Positions 22,201 through 27,111 of a stretch of 51,419 bases of DNA are shown piece by piece. Origin of the DNA: a virus; IMG/VR virus record IMGVR_UViG_3300020410_000016, positions 1-51,419 of that record; one strand, written 5' to 3'. The notes under the pieces were generated by a model. That model ran no database searches and was not told the DNA's origin. It was given only the letters and a program-made list of their open reading frames with translations. A program made the position numbers and the translations under genes. Position 1 is the stretch's first letter; every line of letters begins with the position of its first letter.

Positions 22201-25200
22201 TGGAATCGCAACTGAATCTTTAACCTTTACATGTAATAAAGATGGTAACGATCGTCAGACTGCATATCCTCGTGCGATTGCTGGTGACGGAAATCCAGAT
22301 CCTGCGTACAATGCGGTTATTGCAATTACAGCAGCAGATACAGATACATTTACAATTAACGTAGGTGCATCAGGACCTAATGATCAATATACACATACAT
22401 TTGTTTCTTCTACAAATAATTCAATTAAAGTTCTTGATTACTCAACTGCAGATTGTGCAGATGTATTCACAACTGTTGGTAACTTAATTAATATTCTTAC
22501 TGATACAATTTCTAACGCTGCTGCTTCTTCACCTGTTGATCATTTGGCAAGTGTTACTAAAGTTTCTCCATTGTATGAATTTGTTGGTGCTACAGTTGAT
22601 GCATTCTTACAAGTTCCATTTAATATTGATTATCATAATGCAAATACTGATCTTGCATATACTAATCAAATTGATGTTGATTCTCAATACAGATATAGAG
22701 ATGCTGCAAACTTAATTCGTGCAAACACTGGTCCTATTATTGATAAAGCATCTTATGATTTACTTCAGAGATATCCTGATCTTGCATCAGAGATGCCTAG
22801 AAACTCTGATGGAAGTGGAGATGGAACATTACGTTGTCAGACTGACTTACTATTAATTTTAAATGAAATAGTTAAGGATATTGAATTTGGTGGTAACTTC
22901 TTTACTAATCAAGTGGCAAGACAATATCTTGGTACTAATGATGAACTAATTCATATTCGTCTCCAAGTTTGGCAGTCTGCATACGCACATGATCGTCTTG
23001 GTTTCTACATGAAGCAAGCGATTAATGGTGATCTAACTTACGATAATACTGATGATATCATTGTTGGTGATTGGGGTATCACACAAGATGGCGGTTCATG
23101 TGCTAATGTTCAATCAACTATTGATACATTAATTGCTAATCTTAATGACACTATCGCTCCTACAAGTGCTGACTTTAATATTGGTGCTGATAGATTATAC
23201 TTCAATAGAGAATATCTTGCTCAAGAAGCAACAGGTCTCACTACTGCAGAGTTCACTTATACTCTTAACGGTATTAACTATACAGCGTTTACATACTCTG
23301 ATGTATCAGCACGTCAAACAGAATTTAAAAATATTATCCTTGGTGTAATTTCTGATCTACAAACTGGTGGAACTAATAGTACAATTCGTGCTATTGAAAC
23401 CTTTATTAATACATCAGGAAATATTCAAACTATTGATGATAAGTTACTACCAACACTTTATGCTCTTGAAAGAATTAGATTTGTAGGTCAAAAAGCACTT
23501 AACAATTTACTATATGATCTTAATGATTCTGTTACTGGAGATCAATATAGAGCACAACATGCTACTTCTAGTGCATATAGAGATTCTGAAACTCCTACAG
23601 ATATTAATCAAGTTCTCTATCGTTTCCGTGATTTAATTGATATTGCAGTTAACATCCTTGCACCAGGCAAAGATGAGATGAGAAGTGCTGCTAAGAATAT
23701 TCTTTATAATAAAAACTATTATAAAGATGAAATTGGTAATATTGTTAACAGTCAGTTTGGTTCTAGTTCTTGGACATATAACAGTTTCTTAGATGAAATG
23801 GTTGATAATACTGTTCATGACTTGATTATTACTGATGTAACTAAAGAAAGAACAGCATATACATTATCTGTTGAAAGTGTTTCTGCTACTCAGTTTGTTG
23901 TTGGAGAGACAGTTAGAACTAATAACTCTGGTGAAGCAGAAGTTTTAGAGTGGGATAATGAACTTAACAAACTTTATGTTGGTGCTTTTGGTGGTAATGC
24001 TTTTGTTGCTACTAACACACTTACAGGACTAACATCTGGTGCAACTGCTACTATTTCTACAAGTGGTGTAAGTGCTGCATACGATTGGCACACTGCTCCT
24101 GCTAACGTAAAAGTTTTAGCATCTGCTAAGTTAATTACATCTGCTATTAGTGGTCAAGTATCAGGAACTAATCTTTGGACTAATCCTGAGGCATTTGCAT
24201 CAAACTGGCAATCATTCCAGATCAGTGGTGCAGATAGTATTACTATTACTAACAATAGTATTGCTGCTCCAGATACAACTGTTACAGCAGAGAAGATATT
24301 TGCTCCTAATTCTCAAACTGGTGTTCACCAATCATATAGAGATTATAGTTTAAATGCTTTTGAAACTTTTGATACTGATTCAGTTAAATTTGACAGTGGT
24401 ACAGAAACATTTGATACTGGTGCATCTGGAACTGCAGTTGATGATCAAACATTTACATATTCAGCATTCTTTAAAGCAGCAGGTTCTCAATCTGTTAGAT
24501 TTGGTATTATTCTTGATGATGGAACATCTGGTGAACAAAATATATTCTTTGATCTCAATCTAGTAAATGGAACTATTGGATCTCTGTTTATACCTCAACA
24601 AGGTATTACAGGAGATGCTTATGGTGTAGTTCCTTATGGTGATGGTTGGTATAGAGCATATATTACAACTACATTTGGATTTGGTTTCTCTACTCTTAGA
24701 GGAAGTATTATTCTTAACAGTGCAACAGGTACACAAAGTTGGACAGGTGATGGAAGTGTTGGAGCATATGTTTGGGGTGTTAAACTTAATAAAGGTGCTC
24801 TTGATCCTTATACTGCAGTGAGTGGTGAAATATTCTATGCAAACACTGAATATAATATTAAACTTTATGCACTAGGATTACTTGAAACTTACATCAATCA
24901 AGCATTAGCAGGTACACTAACTTCACCATCTACTAATGCAGGTTTCTATGCTTTCTATGATTCAAACACTGCAACTAATTACAATACAACTACTATTAGT
25001 AGAAATATTAGATATGGATTGAATATTATTGAACAACAATTATCAGTTGATACTTACTACACCACACTTCAAGAAGTTAAGGGTATTAAGATTCCTACTA
25101 AAACTTATGGAGTCAGAGATTTACTTGTTGGTATTGGTGGAGGAATTGGTTTTGCTGACTTTGCTTATGGAACTCAAAGTGATGCATTAGCTGAGATTGA

Positions 25201-27088
25201 AACTCAAACTGAAAACTCAGGTAAGATTGTTCAAGTTTATAAGAGATTTAGAATTGATGGTGACATCACCGATGGTCCTTATACTATGAATGAGACAGTT
25301 CAAAAACAAGGTGATGCAAGTATCACTGGTGTTGTTTATGGATTCCATACTGACGACAATTACAAATATCTTGATGTTCGTGTTACTGCTGGTGTATGGC
25401 AAGTTACAGACAATGTTGTAGGTGCTACTAACTCAACAACAGCACAAGTTAGTGCTATCGAAGATAGAATCCATATTATTGATGTTAAAGGTGGATTTGA
25501 AAATGATATCCCATTCAAGGGATATACAAGTGGAAATACTGCAAGTCCTACTAATTACTTTAAAACACAAGCAGCAATCACTGATAATACAGGTGGTTCG
25601 TTAACTGTTGATACTGCATCACTCATAGGAACATTTGAGGTCAACTCTGTTGTTTATCCTACAAGTTCTAGAAGATACTTTGATGTTGTTAAATATGCTG
25701 GATTAGATATTAAAGTTGGTGATCAAATTGCCTCTTCTGGTCATGTTAGATTTGGTATACAAATCATAGGTGGATATCAAACATTCACTGTAGGAAATAG
25801 ACTTTATAAGGTTGTTAATGCAGTTGCAGATCCTGCACAATACTGCATTATCACTGAGGTTGACTTAGGTAGTAACTTCATATATGTAAGTGTTGCACAA
25901 GGAACATTTGGTAATGGTGATATTGTAGGTGATTATGGTGCTGCTATTAGTGATATTCCTAGTGGATATGCAAGTATTTTAACTACTGTTACAACAGCAG
26001 GTGCTGCTGCAGCAAGAATCCAAGATATCCGTACAATCGGTGTTAATAAGAGATTATATCTCAGTGGAATTACAGGAACATGGAATTCTAGAGATGGAAT
26101 CATAGGAGTTGATGGTTACAAATCTGCTATCACTAATAACGTAGAACTTAAGGCAAGAGTTAAACGTTCCTTCAGAGGTTTTGATGGAACTCAAACTAAC
26201 TTTAAACTTACCACTGCGAATGGAACTCCATACTTCCCAGATCCTGCAGGTCACATGTTGATCTTTATCAATGGTATTTTACAACCACCTGGTGCTAATA
26301 ATGCATTTACTGCGTTCTCTGATATTATTCAATTTACTGAAGCACCTGATCTTGGAGCATCATTTACTGGATTCTATATTGGTAAACTTAGACAGTTAGA
26401 TGATATCTCATTCGAGTTTGACTCATTGAGACAGTCATTCAACTTGAAACGTAATGATGTATTCTACTCACTAACTCTTACAGAAGGTGTTCAATCTAGT
26501 GTTACTAGACCTGAGAATAATATCATTGTTTCTCTTAATGGTGTTATTCAAGAAGCAGGCGTTGGTTTTGAAATTGTTGGTTCTAGAATTATCTTCTCTG
26601 AGATACCTAGATTTGGATCTACATTTGTTGCCTTCTCTTATGTTGGTTCTGAAGCGGACGTTGATGCTGCTGAAGTTGTTCCTCCTATTGAAATTGGAGA
26701 CTTTATTGACATACAAGGTGAAACAGATGACAGAGAAGTTGCTGTTATTGAATCTTCCAATTCACTTATTACATTTGACTATCTTGGATCTATCTTTGGA
26801 CAAGGTGCTCAAGGTCAAGCAGTTCTAACAACAGGATTTATTGACAAAGTACAGGTAACAGGTGGTGGATCTGGTTACACCTCACGTCCAACTGTTAGAA
26901 TTGACTCCATCTCTGGTTTCGATGGTAATATTCGTGCATTGGTTGGTGTAGCAGGTGTTGAAATTAGTAATGCTGGATCTGGATATCAGAATCCTACCAT
27001 TGCAGTAGAAACTTCTGTTCCTGATGATTGGACTGCTCCTGACCTTTCACTATACGGTGAAGAGTTAGTAGACCCCGAAACCCCATAA
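7253..27088 (+). CDS. Giant modular baseplate/fibre protein, 6611 aa (gp7 position)
   Basis: One uninterrupted frame of 6611 codons between gp6 and gp8, where T4 has gp7 (about 1030 aa). The N-terminus (FIANDYPLFNKFLEYYYRSQ) and the segment near residues 656-735 (RTSIKTIKDFYSAKGTSF, YLFKLLYGEQVSISYP) are the parts I recognise from large cyanophage baseplate proteins, and probably anchor it. Next come GSGY repeats (about 300-620 and 1125-1335), a YHYH domain (1417-1556, GWAFDGNPIYGPYGY, TPEYPSGRYCYF), an EF-hand-like loop (1611-1622) and a likely beta-propeller (1831-2218). LamG-like domains follow (2263-2430 and about 4050-4333), then more GSGY repeats (3010-3250), a conserved helical segment (3433-3636), the TFTC/YPR cassettes (about 4100-5063), a carbohydrate-binding-like module (5638-5846) and C-terminal paired beta modules. 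Location and host contact are inferred; gp7 orthology is uncertain. Confidence 0.85.
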   Translation: MNINKVSQSVAQQTPDFIANDYPLFNKFLEYYYRSQEKTGLGQNILNDFLGYLDIDKLNVDILDGATKIVEDITATADEIVVESVDQFLENDGSILIDNEVVYYEGVTHAPNIALSPGISYDQVKLKWTTLANPLNGFDGTTTQFSLTSQDNPITPPSAQHLIVTAYSKVLVPNIDYTVSGSNIVFTTAPRLKLASDDSSQTSIVYLSGFVENNILAIDNLSNGFGEGKTQFTMTRNGVRYDGIVDEYFYAVYDNRLLVPKVDFFIDGDQFIFLTAPLNGRFLSLYSIEAPVPSFGANAVGYARVDNDGKLSSVEINQNGSNYRFEYPPQVGINSDTGSGASVKTLINGVKTVSLLDGGKGYSDTNPPTVQIQTPTKAGSSAAVLKATVTNGAVSTVEITTSGSGYTFTPRITFKQPGGAVLGVCPIVNGQVSGTIPITNGGQGYTTIPTVYIDEPTGVNGIKAALTAVLTNGVITGITIANPGQGYETVPRIAIIDPVGAQVLSTRVDSDGRVVGIDLLSGGSGYDDVPSVYIVDNRNNDQGVYIGGTGATATASIFNGQITDINVSSFGTGYSAATPPTVVIQSPPEAKCSAEVGLNEVTGFKVNQTGKGYQKAKFIGCARAASSITEYTEDGNAVFSNNTTAAAATVDTNVKCLDALFVKRLLDKYKEQFLPDVPELDYNKIDVRTSIKTIKDFYSAKGTSFSISYLFKLLYGEQVSISYPKDQIIKPSAATWSIDTILRATLVSGNPNDIRDGLLIQEADIADTNVQAASALVENYISIKTSDVEIFELILSEETINGSFTVPYKTKLAEPLGTEDSIITVDSTIGWPERNGEFLIGSSSDTTELVQYKEKSLNQFIECTRSVNGVSEDWDSATIVSSNFTVFINKGTTQEVVMNIVGIVDAQQTTLTDTGSYYLPGDKLTVSKLGGSSTGSELTTWLYNVKKLISVSSITFGGVNNRSATVTCANNHGLLVGDSVTIYGANPIIYNGSFLVTSRDSDTVFQYQLPQPASVIPQGNILVSVDLNKGKSNNAQILNAIGPYTTNVQNSFFNDNYVYVASTGIPNYEIGPFPGSALLPGNQRKLNRFPLAPSTISSKDTISPGPIGTWVNGVSVWSYKSPTTKTFGAITGVTINNSGSGYDAAFPPVITISGGNGSGATADVVVNGSVSEITVTAGGSGYTSSPLVSIAGGNGSGAAATAIITKGVVSRVLINDGGTGYTSQPTITIVGGGGTGATATASVRGPIQSVGITSGGSGYTSTPTVNLSSGSGAVAQAIVQNGRIISVAIISAGSGYTTAPEVTIQGVGFGAVARATIDVDGENAGRVTGITIVNRGINYVQGTTLISLNSVGQDASFSANVFQWTYNLQETSIQDAAKGGVFEGFNQQYGGEYAHISNPQKLRFILGDNLFQNNAGAIKELETQLAHSPIIGWAFDGNPIYGPYGYTDPTDQASSIKKLNTSYRLKANLVYNETTNPYPVRTAGPLLSAEAAGRFVEDYEYVFSLGDLDQYNGRFCKTPEYPSGRYCYFVTIDTTEDGNPVFPYVLGPSFNSVVDKWNLAAEAVQQNIPSGVVRYRDPYENVDIDVERAPNVSTNALTTEAGEILLFEIEDEDRSGVIDQAEIDDPDQIFEEPPLQLFDYFPTVKLDSKVDIEVDTITKFEDASVTGFTIENPGINYQVNDRLVFDNTDTDGSGVSARVSRIKGETPSSYTFENIGGDNYGVLKTTTPHNLVVGNQVFVDYTPVMANTNKSFIVRQYKGIEEITINQQGSGYNSDIPPEITIVPRDGNGTSGKLSAVVSSVGSISAVNIINSGEGYTQNPRVILSHPQIFKKADYYVSLIENNNYLKVNDVVVNDNKEAYVCGITKNTAGTANIAFIAKLSATGVKEWQKTLESTDGTDYTEFQKIYVDGGDIWVVGNNRPNSALLDSYNPDVILCKYTQTANGLDAALTFQKAYAGISGSTRSDQVTSITKYSDTRFVIGGFTNTNSINPYDAYIALVDTNGNFALKRKIASTSKSEKVTGLVVDGSSVYFSLEIANNANAADINAGFGKLTVGVNVLTVDWIKEYNNTAYSFIDTGLAVDEFKEFYITATARLKSDDTTKDSFWVGKVDVDGTLIWNYRYVVSGGSISLAPKCSIDIFGDLNLTFGKIATGDGNKTTEIVKIGYDGVIKNHTSNDFNLNNIEGITPFAIASDNSGDMHVYGQSSWNRNEFIFQFTGGETTDTTGHYTPTFIGTGGAIQYLGNAAYMPAYQTASPSTWENSAIKFTAASLGTKLANDWTLEFMLYKNGSEYNTHSQTQVSLINIGDATDATGGLWLYYDLSTGYLELVVTNSTTQLNSAGSALQSTLTNMYADNTWQFVGLKKEGNQFTGYINGNQVFTGSISNTSLGNKDLHIGNIPGRSGTTGQFRKNEQFQGTIDNLRLRNRAVTPTVPSDVTAYPAAGGFGLNFTWVDTGWFTTNLNKYDYIEYVGWGLKVDKNADAARLGTTTVQTNTQVGFIRAAVTAVTPVALTTSTAGLGLAEAGFQSLDFDDATTTMSQNTQTPTYKQDIWSSRTATVPSAGSQKLSVTAVVKDRYYFKVTNTVKIDNIQELTLNQSFQFTTGAKLRLNNDSGSFINSGYIVRQDNINRKIYLAVNNNTWTNDTNTGQLVTEQFNEASTYNIVGPIPNDINEIKSYTFAQVNNTTPGTFNIDLNSYNHPEGGSNNLDELAMFKPHSDNDYSIRIDEVSGSSPFIVGSVVFITSADISFNAAYTTTQITNLTGVLKITLVANLKKRLQVSAVANSDEVYVITGTRHYLSAGEMLQIDGNPTQTIGATSYDEYDGAFAVDTVISPLEFTYKLPSAALTDPATTASNVSIFVKSPVIKMYNGHQYLFDLSHSSMVGGNLSFSKDNLYKLEYSFNSIERVGTPGISGGGATTPTVKLKIDSSVITNISYYFDPSRTGDDSPVIAGSYLDVTNSPYVGTFDVTSISGATITRGADTFKFLLLNEPEGNADINQTSYATSSEKAVGSIDTIRIINPGGFYTRLPVVTNIASTRQIERVQINAPGTEYAVGVYNAVPIGGDGEGGLVQITVADGTDDEGVTIPGQIQEVLVTSPGKNYTTATIDIEAISGILGSGLTGSGAELVVVIPPSGTGASVFTKGDKVGKIKNLKNNNFGYDYPHDYTLRPEITFPINAQLTATSILDSITVTDPGSGYSQAPAVIITGGGGSGAVAESTIRNGRLEKIEVKDPGAGYSSTPTVSLKSSFNYVVNVDLGLLQFSFPHGITNGAQVTLDVTATDDGQDFPLASGAIGRLNGTTTYFAIAGTANSLEDDQLKLAITAANANLGDAITFINAGNGRQSLLTESFGGAAEANVITSTFLEGELVYQGDSFETATAQGYVSTNNGWQVGPRVIKIVDYTGNFAQGQKVTGVISKSSGTISDLNIAKGVLEIGSITKTTGQFIDDVGKPSEIIQKIQDSYYYQDFSYAVKSAVSIGEWKDILIKNVHPASFKVFGELNLNEYGQIPNKETDFQLTKSVELAREAIVPNIQNFALVEPIYSTFNNTEVFFRQKRLTSSENILTSVVQRLDDISSLFDGVRISFPLTVNGSNVVANANQLMIVLNGVVQNPGSSFEIQGDSVVFAEPPAPPASVKYVSVTISQIATVEMTFTNISGIFPYVGNTLVGTASTARLIVTKVVGNVVSGYITEGTFITGELATASVTGFASNVATVTNVTNLGLFTFGETVTNFAGDTAIVEQINLETGQETPLADLRFGIGAATTTIDLVSATDATAAVTAGTIVATDKIQIGSEIMLVNSVTDFSNYTQITVTRAQDGTAAVGHLENQPIYGTTISVTNSLTLSKTAGTYQSTPGLFNIQNNDVIIAANSGVVARVTATAVYQDPATLEFIPQVNISEGSSFFGLLFNRIASQTYPNVVLDNIAESQVNIVDFTNNTTAIDANFPSNEEISNIIIPYDNASGALTQDEFIRNYKLEYGNNVGDFIAGEQAYIRKLTYKSKVGDGFFSAGQIIRTTDTKAEVIGFNQARSTIYLGKIGRTQSTGQDYHSITFTNGAQIDTSTKKFGQASLLLGAANHTHTFSSGVTNAITAGGGATGTFTAVAGTTYDPETGVLVINIGSHSLTTSNTVTIADNGIVFTCSADNNTTTHAYPRSTDPASGSALSITAVTGTTITVNVGAANVTIDYITIPSSAEFAWGGNAFTMELYVNPAASSLSGTHTLVDMRASAANEVASRLYLEAGQIRYNVNNSDLVTSGATTLNNNTWYHIAVQRSSTTTKIYLDGTEVGTGTDSTTYVAKPVRIGADYAAANAFIGHIDEFRLSDNARYSTAPFTPLNGIFQGDTNAKLLIHFEGDDAQTFTEDWSGTEGFTRGEDFNNDAILATSRTTGAPSGFAGKSQRYYDAADLIIANSDFIKKESVYRMRQRYPEIVVLGTRFTPTNVTYDAATGLLSMTVTGNTFTNGGQFKPTTASYVPGTGVLTITKINHGVTNGQRINIKVGGITFQCNEDSYGSDHPYPRSTDPVAGKWLTVSNASANTFDVNVGTSSNTTTHQFLSALDNAITVEKDRLKIVDNSLTFTCAMDGNTANKTYPRATDPASKDVALPIVSSTSTNLTVNVGPSPLVNFQPSNATYDPATGAFVMTIANHTINVGTQIRLTADSFTFTCTQDGNSAQKTYPRATAGDGSPDPAYNTALDVTAVGTSTQDISSAAYVPTTGILTINTSGNHGLSTGNRIQIADNSLTFTCAYDSNATNHTYPRQTDPIRGEWVAVTVVDSDTFTIDVGTSSDTSTHSFVSATAGALIKQTGTVTINVGVSAQADQYAHTFVSAAANAVVTGGNYLHTFVSAANNAVIIDEGINCEDDVRDTLNAIVQDLRNGSNNHIWDAASYYVDRTTNPVQISNIEPAVKETLFVYETVDDMLQYIITNTLWTVQGDHGLTQKTDTTITDSSNPSYTYKTPTGITYNAATGEMVITAAGHGLTTANRIGIATESLTFTCNKDGNDRQTAYPRAIAGDGNPDPAYNAVIAITAADTDTFTINVGASGPNDQYTHTFVSSTNNSIKVLDYSTADCADVFTTVGNLINILTDTISNAAASSPVDHLASVTKVSPLYEFVGATVDAFLQVPFNIDYHNANTDLAYTNQIDVDSQYRYRDAANLIRANTGPIIDKASYDLLQRYPDLASEMPRNSDGSGDGTLRCQTDLLLILNEIVKDIEFGGNFFTNQVARQYLGTNDELIHIRLQVWQSAYAHDRLGFYMKQAINGDLTYDNTDDIIVGDWGITQDGGSCANVQSTIDTLIANLNDTIAPTSADFNIGADRLYFNREYLAQEATGLTTAEFTYTLNGINYTAFTYSDVSARQTEFKNIILGVISDLQTGGTNSTIRAIETFINTSGNIQTIDDKLLPTLYALERIRFVGQKALNNLLYDLNDSVTGDQYRAQHATSSAYRDSETPTDINQVLYRFRDLIDIAVNILAPGKDEMRSAAKNILYNKNYYKDEIGNIVNSQFGSSSWTYNSFLDEMVDNTVHDLIITDVTKERTAYTLSVESVSATQFVVGETVRTNNSGEAEVLEWDNELNKLYVGAFGGNAFVATNTLTGLTSGATATISTSGVSAAYDWHTAPANVKVLASAKLITSAISGQVSGTNLWTNPEAFASNWQSFQISGADSITITNNSIAAPDTTVTAEKIFAPNSQTGVHQSYRDYSLNAFETFDTDSVKFDSGTETFDTGASGTAVDDQTFTYSAFFKAAGSQSVRFGIILDDGTSGEQNIFFDLNLVNGTIGSLFIPQQGITGDAYGVVPYGDGWYRAYITTTFGFGFSTLRGSIILNSATGTQSWTGDGSVGAYVWGVKLNKGALDPYTAVSGEIFYANTEYNIKLYALGLLETYINQALAGTLTSPSTNAGFYAFYDSNTATNYNTTTISRNIRYGLNIIEQQLSVDTYYTTLQEVKGIKIPTKTYGVRDLLVGIGGGIGFADFAYGTQSDALAEIETQTENSGKIVQVYKRFRIDGDITDGPYTMNETVQKQGDASITGVVYGFHTDDNYKYLDVRVTAGVWQVTDNVVGATNSTTAQVSAIEDRIHIIDVKGGFENDIPFKGYTSGNTASPTNYFKTQAAITDNTGGSLTVDTASLIGTFEVNSVVYPTSSRRYFDVVKYAGLDIKVGDQIASSGHVRFGIQIIGGYQTFTVGNRLYKVVNAVADPAQYCIITEVDLGSNFIYVSVAQGTFGNGDIVGDYGAAISDIPSGYASILTTVTTAGAAAARIQDIRTIGVNKRLYLSGITGTWNSRDGIIGVDGYKSAITNNVELKARVKRSFRGFDGTQTNFKLTTANGTPYFPDPAGHMLIFINGILQPPGANNAFTAFSDIIQFTEAPDLGASFTGFYIGKLRQLDDISFEFDSLRQSFNLKRNDVFYSLTLTEGVQSSVTRPENNIIVSLNGVIQEAGVGFEIVGSRIIFSEIPRFGSTFVAFSYVGSEADVDAAEVVPPIEIGDFIDIQGETDDREVAVIESSNSLITFDYLGSIFGQGAQGQAVLTTGFIDKVQVTGGGSGYTSRPTVRIDSISGFDGNIRALVGVAGVEISNAGSGYQNPTIAVETSVPDDWTAPDLSLYGEELVDPETP
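8150..9115 (+). repeat. GSGY protein repeats, block 1 of the giant gene
   Basis: About eight degenerate units of 40-45 codons. Each has a strand, then a G-x-G-Y turn (GGKGYSD, TSGSGYTF, NGGQGYTT, NPGQGYET, SGGSGYDD, SFGTGYSA, QTGKGYQK), a P-x-V-x-I strand, then a Gly/Ala-rich stretch and an NG turn. The pattern suggests a long beta-solenoid or chain of small beta modules acting as a spacer. The units are similar in protein but well diverged in DNA. Confidence 0.8.
10625..11260 (+). repeat. GSGY protein repeats, block 2 of the giant gene
   Basis: Five to six closely related units (NSGSGYDA, AGGSGYTS, DGGTGYTS, SGGSGYTS, SAGSGYTT). These are the most regular copies in the window. At the DNA level the units near 10789 and 11018 share a near-identical 21-base core differing at one position, so this block could recombine. 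Same predicted beta fold as block 1. Confidence 0.8.
12083..12118 (+). other. EF-hand-like calcium loop in the giant protein
   Basis: Residues 1611-1622 read DEDRSGVIDQAE, with D at 1, D at 3, S at 5, G at 6, I at 8 and E at 12. That is the canonical 12-residue EF-hand loop. It lies just behind the YHYH domain. A single loop without a clear partner could be a stand-alone calcium site that stabilises the fibre in sea water. Confidence 0.5.
19463..22440 (+). repeat. TFTC/YPR cassette repeats within the giant gene
   Basis: Six copies of a module of about 80-105 codons. The consensus order is TYDPATGVL, a strand, HGLTTGNRI, SLTFTC, D-G-N, TYPR-x-TDP, a strand and TFTVNVG. TF-x-C motifs lie near 19658, 20745, 20975, 21230, 21470 and 22220. 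Copies are often closed by short HTFVSAANNAV elements. The first copy lies inside a LamG domain, copies 2-5 are tandem (about 20560-21815), and copy 6 stands alone (about 22118-22440). The copies are diverged in DNA but clearly related in protein. Confidence 0.8.
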
Positions 27089-27091
27089 ATA
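27084..27091 (+). promoter_or_regulatory. T4-type late promoter motif CATAAATA
   Basis: CATAAATA overlaps the stop codon (27086-27088) of the giant gene and sits 20 bases before the ATG at 27112. The transcript would start near 27097. It gives the two following fibre-type genes their own late transcription, so their amount need not depend on a 20-kb messenger. Confidence 0.65.
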
Positions 27092-27111
27092 ACTAAAAAT
27101 TGTAGCAAGAA

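Noticed and set aside
26471-26828. Overlapping + strand frames of 60-110 codons inside the large genes
   Set aside because: They are Leu-rich shifted readings of real repeats with no ribosome sites and no natural-looking domain order.
7253-27088. Naming the giant gene gp7
   Set aside because: Position between gp6 and gp8 fits, but I see no convincing similarity to T4 gp7 over its length, so no symbol was given.
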